Part shown: piece after piece, positions 49,937 to 54,404 of the stretch
How the letters are laid out: each line of letters opens with the position of its first letter
Numbering within the stretch: the stretch's first letter is position 1
Assembly (NCBI GenBank): GCA_964519385.1
Contig: CAZFLR010000011.1
Coordinates: 1 to 54,404, forward strand
DNA: 54,404 bases
Source: SVFI01 sp964519385
GTDB taxonomy: Bacteria > Bacillota > Clostridia > Lachnospirales > Lachnospiraceae
Reading direction: 5' to 3'
The notes under the pieces: generated by a model
Database searches by the model: none
Seen by the model: the letters and a program-made list of their open reading frames with translations, nothing else
Told to the model about the DNA's origin: nothing
Made by a program: the position numbers and the translations under genes

Positions 49937-52132
49937 GTGAATATACAACTTGCAAACTTTCAAATTAAAGCAATAGCGGATTTATCGTCAGCAATGCAGC
50001 AATCGAATAGAGACATTATATTAAAGAGTTGTACAGGTAGTGGTAAAACAATAATTCTTACGCATTTTATGGATGAATATATCAAAGGTAATTCGAAGAC
50101 CGTTTTTGTGTGGCTTACACCAGGAAAAGGCAATCTCGAAGAACAAAGCAAAAGTAAGATGGATCGTTACATTCACGGAAGTCAAACAAAACTGCTTTCG
50201 GACATTATGACTGCTGGATTTGATGAAAATGACTCTTGTTTTATCAACTGGGAAAAATTAACTAAAAAAGGAAATAACGCTCTTAAAGACAGCGAACGGA
50301 CCAACTTTATTGAACACATTCATAATGCACTTAATGACGGTTTACATTTTGTAATTATTGTTGATGAATCTCATCAACATGATACAATCAAAGCAGATGA
50401 CATTATTGAGTTATTCCATTCTGATAAAATAATTCGTTGTTCTGCTACACCAAAAAATTTAAAAAATGCGATTTTAATAGATATTCCAGAAGAGGATGTT
50501 ATTGCAGAAGGTTTGATTAAGAAGTTACTAATTATCAACGAAAATTTTGAACAACATATTAATGTTGATGACCAAATCGCCTATTTGTTAGATAAAGCAC
50601 TTGCCAAGCAACAAGAGTTGAAATCTGACTACTCTTTGCATAAAACCAATATAAATCCACTTATTATTGTACAAATTCCAAACAAATCGGAAGCATTGCT
50701 TGAGCGAGTTGAATCGTATTTCGAGAGCAAAGGAATTACCTATGAAAACAATTTACTTGCAGTTTGGTTGTCCGATAAAAAACAAAATTTGGAAGATATA
50801 GAAAAAGCAAATGCTGACCCCATTGCTGTAATAATAAAACAAGCTGTAGCTACCGGTTGGGATTGCCCGAGAGCACAAATTCTGGTTAAACTCAGAGATA
50901 ATATGAGTGAAGTATTTGAAATTCAGACGATTGGTAGAATACGTCGTATGCCTGAAGCAAAACATTATGATGACGATCTCTTAGATTGCTGCTATCTGTA
51001 TACGTTAGACGATAAATTTACAGAAAGTGTAAAGTTGAGCTTGGGTAAAGGAGCTCTTGACGCTTACAAAGCCTTCTTGAAACCAGAGCATCGTGCATTT
51101 ACAATTATTAGTGAATACAAAACAGATGTGCCGTTTCCAAGGGATGCTAAATTTTCTTTAAAGGTAATATATAAGTATTTTGAAAAAAAGTATCATATAG
51201 AATCCGATTGTACCAAAAACAAAACAAAATTAGAGGCTCATGGATACATATTTTCAGATGATATAGTTGATTATACAAAATCTGGTTCAATTGCAACGTT
51301 ATCAAAAGATAATATAAGTGAGTTAAATAATATTTCTATTCACGAACCGCTTAATACCCATAAGCACGGGAAAGAATATCATCACTGCGTAGCGGAAATT
51401 GGTTATAAAGTAAATTTAGATTACAATAGTACCAATACAATAATGCGAAAACTGTTCTTGAATGGGTTGAAATGTGATTCGAAAATCCTAATGCTCGATA
51501 CAAGAGACTTATATGCCTTTATTATTAACAATAAACACAATCTAGTTGAAGATGTTCGTGACGCAATGGCGGACGAAGGTTTACAGCTAATGCTTACCCT
51601 TCCAAAAACAACTGAAAAGCCAGTCGGATTTCCGCTGGAAATAGTTTTCACTTATGATGGCACATCAAAATCACAGATGGAATATCGTAAAAATGTATAT
51701 AAAAGTTATTTGTCATCCGCTGAAAAACGTTCAATGCCTGAAAAACTTTTTGAAAAATATTGTGAAAACAGTAATGGAGTAGATTGGTTCTACAAAAACG
51801 GAGATAAGGGAAACGAATACTTTTCAATCGTTTATACAGATAACTTTGGAAAACAAAAATCATTTTATCCGGACTATATTGTAAGCGACACAGATGGAAA
51901 AGTTTGGATTATTGAAACGAAGGGCGGTTTTACAAAATCTGGAGATAGTGAAGATATTGACAAATATACAGCAAAGAAATTCGCAGTTTTAAAACGTTAT
52001 ATGGAGCATTACAAATTGTGTGGTGGTATTGTCAGGCAAGATAAACAAAGTGGTGAACTGTGTATTTGCACTGATGAATATTCGGACGATATCCAAAGTT
52101 CTTCGTGGAAACTACTTTCTGATGTATTATAG
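49937..52132 (+). CDS. res: type III-like restriction helicase-nuclease subunit (Res)
   Basis: An SF2 helicase joined to a nuclease. Walker A is SCTGSGKT (31-38), motif II is VDESHQHD (142-149), motif III is SAT (169-171) and motif VI is QTIGRIRRMPE (330-340). At the C-terminus a PD-(D/E)xK nuclease is visible: P645-D646 in YPDYIV and E660-T-K662 in WIIETKGG. The total of 731 residues is short for a type III Res (about 870-1000), so the middle region is reduced. It begins with GTG behind GGAGGG, two bases after mod. Mod and Res would form the translocating restriction complex. Confidence 0.9.
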   Translation: MNIQLANFQIKAIADLSSAMQQSNRDIILKSCTGSGKTIILTHFMDEYIKGNSKTVFVWLTPGKGNLEEQSKSKMDRYIHGSQTKLLSDIMTAGFDENDSCFINWEKLTKKGNNALKDSERTNFIEHIHNALNDGLHFVIIVDESHQHDTIKADDIIELFHSDKIIRCSATPKNLKNAILIDIPEEDVIAEGLIKKLLIINENFEQHINVDDQIAYLLDKALAKQQELKSDYSLHKTNINPLIIVQIPNKSEALLERVESYFESKGITYENNLLAVWLSDKKQNLEDIEKANADPIAVIIKQAVATGWDCPRAQILVKLRDNMSEVFEIQTIGRIRRMPEAKHYDDDLLDCCYLYTLDDKFTESVKLSLGKGALDAYKAFLKPEHRAFTIISEYKTDVPFPRDAKFSLKVIYKYFEKKYHIESDCTKNKTKLEAHGYIFSDDIVDYTKSGSIATLSKDNISELNNISIHEPLNTHKHGKEYHHCVAEIGYKVNLDYNSTNTIMRKLFLNGLKCDSKILMLDTRDLYAFIINNKHNLVEDVRDAMADEGLQLMLTLPKTTEKPVGFPLEIVFTYDGTSKSQMEYRKNVYKSYLSSAEKRSMPEKLFEKYCENSNGVDWFYKNGDKGNEYFSIVYTDNFGKQKSFYPDYIVSDTDGKVWIIETKGGFTKSGDSEDIDKYTAKKFAVLKRYMEHYKLCGGIVRQDKQSGELCICTDEYSDDIQSSSWKLLSDVL

Positions 52133-52144
52133 GAGGGAGACTTA

Positions 52145-53068
52145 ATGAGTAATCAAAAAAATACAAAGAGTGTTCCTATTTACTTTTATTACCTAACAAT
52201 TTCAAAGCAAAAAGATAGTGAAGATAAATCAACCTATGATATTAATCAAATTGTTGATTCTTTTTCCAATCTATTAGAATACGTAGTGGCAAAACAACTA
52301 TCTGAACGCAAACAAGATAATACACTTTCAGAAAAAGTCGTTTGGTTGGCATCATTTGAGGCTTTGGGCAATGGCAATTATGACATTATATTTAAATCTG
52401 CCAAATATAATCATGTCAGGAATGAAATAGACACCGAGACAATGCAAGAATATGGACCAAGAAAAAGTCCTAAAGATGGGGATGAAGAAAAAACACATTT
52501 ATGCATTCGTCTTGCAAAAGGACAACATCGTTTCTTAGCTGTTCATGAAAGTAATCATTATGGAATATCTATAAAATGTATTATTGATTACTTAAATGCT
52601 CAGTTTATAAGTTATAACGAAGATACTGATGATAAGTATCATTATGTTTTATCTTACGAGATTATGCCCGGTGACAATTTCATGTCCGCCCTAAAAAATG
52701 CAAGGACAACTTCTGTTTTAAAATTGACGGTCGGCAAAGAAGATATCAAAGATGATTTCATGCAATTTGCAAATCGTAATGACATTGATGACGACGTGGA
52801 AATTCTGCTAAAAAGACCTAAAGGAGCAAAAAAATTTCCCGAAAATCTTATTAAATCATATTATGATGATTTACAAAGCAACAATCGAATCAAGAAAATA
52901 TCAGTCAAAGGAACCAATGCTTCCGGCAATTTTGAAATTGACACAGATTTAATGAAAATGAAACATTGCCTTTCAGTTCACGCTGAAAATGTTACCAATG
53001 AAGTAAATAGTAAAGATTTCTTTGATAAGGCTCAGGCGTTTATAGATGAAACGAGAGGAAGAAAATGA
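52145..53068 (+). CDS. RexA-like soluble sensor candidate
   Basis: The 307-residue protein has no signal, no membrane helix and no enzyme motif. Comparing it from memory with lambda RexA (279 residues), I see a similar run of elements: a hydrophobic strand with FLAVHESNHYGISI (RexA FLFVEGDTIGFA), then VLSYEIMPGDNFMSAL and TTSVLKLTV (RexA VQIEPLMRG and RTTVKVEA). These are followed by DDDVEILLKRPKGAKKF (RexA DIVIKPKFKRDIKK) and KKISVKGTNASGNFEIDTDL (RexA ISLRAKDEAGDILTEHYL). RexA is the cytoplasmic sensor that opens the RexB channel on phage infection. The next gene has RexB-like size and topology. This is a hypothesis, not a proven homology. GGAGGG precedes the ATG. Confidence 0.5.
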   Translation: MSNQKNTKSVPIYFYYLTISKQKDSEDKSTYDINQIVDSFSNLLEYVVAKQLSERKQDNTLSEKVVWLASFEALGNGNYDIIFKSAKYNHVRNEIDTETMQEYGPRKSPKDGDEEKTHLCIRLAKGQHRFLAVHESNHYGISIKCIIDYLNAQFISYNEDTDDKYHYVLSYEIMPGDNFMSALKNARTTSVLKLTVGKEDIKDDFMQFANRNDIDDDVEILLKRPKGAKKFPENLIKSYYDDLQSNNRIKKISVKGTNASGNFEIDTDLMKMKHCLSVHAENVTNEVNSKDFFDKAQAFIDETRGRK

Positions 53069-53601
53069 ATAGTATAATATTTGTACCACTAAAAGATTAT
53101 TTCGGATCCAGAAAAAAGTTATTATCTAAGTTTTTGCTTCCATTCAGTGTAGCGTGTATATCAATGCTGTTGTCGTTATGCTTTAATATAGGGAATGAAA
53201 AAAAGATTAGTTCTGTTTTTAATGATTTTGTTAATACACAGATAAATATAGTTGCCATCTTGATTTCATTTTCGGTTGCTATAATAACAATTTTGGTATC
53301 TGCAGATAATAAAAATATTCAAGAATTAAAAAATACAGAATCAAAGAAAGAACTGTATAAACCGATTAACCATAAGCAATTAACTTTATTTCAAGTTTTG
53401 CTATCGAATATTGCATATAACATAATAATAGAAATATTTTATTTGATATGTTTAATTGCAATATCTCTTATGCAAGCGGTCATTCCAATTTCCACGCTAA
53501 AATATATAACAGCAATATGTATATTTATCATTTTACATATTTTGGTTGTTCTGCTTGAATCAGTTTCTCAAATGTATTTAACATTTTGGAACAAAAAATA
53601 A
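53065..53601 (+). CDS. RexB-like four-helix membrane effector candidate
   Basis: A 178-residue membrane protein with four predicted helices (about 22-42, 63-80, 112-135 and 142-168) and short loops. Its start overlaps the previous stop (ATGA). Lambda RexB (144 residues) has the same four-helix plan, and two segments look alike by eye: VAILISFSVAIITILVSA beside RexB MIAILIAALTFLIGS, and IFIILHILVVLLESVSQMYL beside RexB FIHICILVFQLYNL. RexB is an ion channel that depolarises the infected cell. I infer the same role for this protein; KwaA of Kiwa is also a four-helix protein and is the main alternative. Confidence 0.5.
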   Translation: MNSIIFVPLKDYFGSRKKLLSKFLLPFSVACISMLLSLCFNIGNEKKISSVFNDFVNTQINIVAILISFSVAIITILVSADNKNIQELKNTESKKELYKPINHKQLTLFQVLLSNIAYNIIIEIFYLICLIAISLMQAVIPISTLKYITAICIFIILHILVVLLESVSQMYLTFWNKK

Positions 53602-53611
53602 TATAAAGGTC

Positions 53612-53640
53612 TTAGGGTGTCCCTAACGAGTACCGTTTTT
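53612..53640 (+). terminator. possible terminator of the defence operon
   Basis: TTAGGG and CCCTAA (53612-53617, 53621-53626) form a small stem with a three-base loop, followed ten bases later by GTTTTT. Weak but in the right place, eleven bases after the last gene. Confidence 0.45.
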
Positions 53641-53660
53641 AAGCCGCAGGAGTAAAAACA

Positions 53661-53820
53661 GTCTGCTCGCACAGATAATGCAGATTATCGTGCGGTGGGC
53701 TGTTTTTCGATAATGGCTATCAAAATGGTCTGCTCGCTAAGATGTTACAGAACGTCGTGCGGTAGCGGTATTTTGATAGTGGCTATCAAAATACACTGCT
53801 CGCTAAGAGTAAACATCATC
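53661..53820. repeat. tandem 66-67 bp hairpin repeats
   Basis: Two full units start at 53661 and 53728 with GTCTGCTCGC, and a third begins at 53794 and breaks off. Each unit holds an inner hairpin with a similar tetraloop (GCAG, ACAG) whose stems differ in sequence but still pair, then a second inverted repeat. In unit 2 the latter is perfect, ATTTTGATAG and CTATCAAAAT around TGG (53770-53792). No protein-coding frame is evident. The units may be structured RNA or sites at an element end. Confidence 0.6.
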
Positions 53821-53889
53821 TCAAAATTCAAAAATGAAAAGGCACAATCAGCGAATTTTTCTTCCGTCGGTTGTGCCTTTACTGTCGTT

Positions 53890-54063
53890 TTATGGTGTGA
53901 TAATCTTAACTTTTTTCTTTTTTGAACGCAGTATTTTTAGCAGAACATCATCTATTCCGTCTGTATATTTACCTTCCAAAACAAGAGTGTTTTTCTTCGA
54001 AATAAGGCTCTTTATTATTAAACTTCTTTCTTCATCGGTAAGATAAAAATAAAATTTACTCAT
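53890..54063 (-). CDS. small conserved protein downstream of TnpV
   Basis: A 57-residue frame whose ATG overlaps the TnpV stop (ATGA). The sequence reads MSKFYFYLTDEERSLIIKSL, then GKYTDGIDDVLLKILRSKKK, and ends in a basic tail. Short proteins of this look (an LTxEE start and a GRYTD-like motif) commonly follow tnpV in Clostridia elements. No function is known; it may bind DNA through its basic end. Translational coupling with TnpV supports it as a real gene. Confidence 0.62.
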   Translation of the reverse strand: MSKFYFYLTDEERSLIIKSLISKKNTLVLEGKYTDGIDDVLLKILRSKKKKVKIITP

Positions 54064-54404
54064 ACAAAAATCACTTCCGTATTCACAATTTCGGTTGCTC
54101 GGTTACGGATGTTGTTCATCTTTTGCACCCAATCCATAGGCGAAGTTGCTTTCAATTTTTCTGTAACATTTTCATTTTTGGCAAGTGATTTTACCGTATG
54201 CTCAAATAGTTTTTCTGCTTGGCTTTCAATATTAGCCAGATGATTATCAAGAGTTCCGGCAGTCAGCAAATTATAATACCTGACCTTGTGATGCTCTTTA
54301 AGATACCTCCTGTGTCGTTCACTCCATACACCGATTTTATAATCGCTTTCATTTGGTAATGTAACACAAGGCAATCTGTAATCCCCCTGCACTTCATATT
54401 GTCC
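54060..54404 (-). CDS. tnpV: TnpV transposon protein, 5' end outside window
   Basis: The last 114 codons of a TnpV-like protein. The family motifs are present in order: GDYRLPCVTLP near the visible start, HRRYLKEHHKVRYYNLL, LDNHLANIESQAEKLFE, and DWVQKMNNIRNRATEIV near the end. TnpV is encoded by Tn4451-type mobilisable transposons and many related elements of Clostridia; its role in transposition is not settled. The frame is open to the window edge, so the start lies to the right. It supports a mobile origin for this stretch. Confidence 0.82.
   Translation of the reverse strand, partial: GQYEVQGDYRLPCVTLPNESDYKIGVWSERHRRYLKEHHKVRYYNLLTAGTLDNHLANIESQAEKLFEHTVKSLAKNENVTEKLKATSPMDWVQKMNNIRNRATEIVNTEVIFV

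Larger units (their letters stand above)
45216..54404. mobile_element. acquired AT-rich defence island (remnant of plasmid/ICE)
   Basis: From about 45216 to the window end the DNA is clearly richer in A and T than the chromosome to the left. The stretch carries a truncated RepA-type initiator, a small gene typical of plasmids and ICEs, iteron-like repeats, a stacked defence operon, and a TnpV gene. These are marks of an integrated and partly decayed mobile element. The left edge is set by the broken RepA; the right end lies outside the window. No integrase is seen. Confidence 0.6.

Noticed and set aside
52145..53601. The soluble/four-helix pair as a Kiwa (KwaB/KwaA) system.
   Set aside because: Sizes and four helices would fit, but Kiwa has the membrane gene first and I see no KwaB-type (DUF4868) pattern; the order and local likeness fit RexA-RexB better. 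Kept as the main alternative.

Overview
The window looks like a chromosomal segment of a spore-forming, Gram-positive anaerobe of the Clostridia, most likely Lachnospiraceae. The basis is the set sigK, spoIIP and gpr, strong AGGAGG-type ribosome binding sites with many TTG/GTG starts, a small protein of the DUF6472 type, and moderate-GC genes with a sharply AT-richer island at the right end. Species cannot be fixed from the sequence alone.

Layout. (1) 1-1331: comM (yifB) lost its 3' end; AT-rich foreign DNA carrying five copies of a TAACGAT motif abuts the break, so a mobile element probably lies to the left. (2) 1417-6384: pilT, sporulation sigma factor sigK (no long pro-sequence, sigma-E-like promoter), hemW and lepA, all on the minus strand. 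(3) 6440-11566: a double-length YfhO-type membrane glycosyltransferase, convergent with (4) 11563-26309: a 13-gene minus-strand surface-glycan operon. The operon holds the CDP-glucose route (rfbF, rfbG, rfbH), a TPP-dependent acetolactate-synthase-like enzyme, an HMGL-type aldolase fused to a second domain, an aminotransferase plus hexapeptide acyltransferase, a C4-reductase-like epimerase, two GT2 transferases, a Wzx flippase, a GtrA-like protein and an unusual radical SAM protein. Together they suggest an unusual, possibly branched-chain, deoxysugar built on CDP. (5) 26415-34086: spoIIP, rpsT, gpr, a TPM-domain/zinc-ribbon pair, a polar amino acid ABC transporter whose binding protein appears circularly permuted, a DUF6472 gene and a Cys-rich gene behind a sigma-K-like promoter. 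(6) 34126-45076: nhaC, a chemoreceptor, an SseB-macro-domain protein, pdxK with an ECF S-component, a lipoprotein, a decayed secreted repeat protein, an aldo/keto reductase with a LuxR-type regulator, and a secreted BspA-like repeat protein.

(7) 45216-54404: an AT-rich acquired island. It starts with a broken RepA replication initiator and a small Cys-rich plasmid/ICE gene, followed by four phased iteron-like repeats. Then comes one tight seven-gene plus-strand operon: AbiEi-AbiEii toxin-antitoxin, a membrane-anchored DUF6680-like protein, a compact type III-like restriction-modification pair (mod, res), and a two-gene module (307-aa soluble protein and 178-aa four-helix membrane protein) whose size, order, topology and local sequence resemble phage lambda RexA-RexB. 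The island runs into tandem hairpin repeats and a TnpV gene at the window edge. The RexAB-like pair inside a stacked defence operon is the best candidate for a little-described system; the permuted binding protein and the glycan operon come next.
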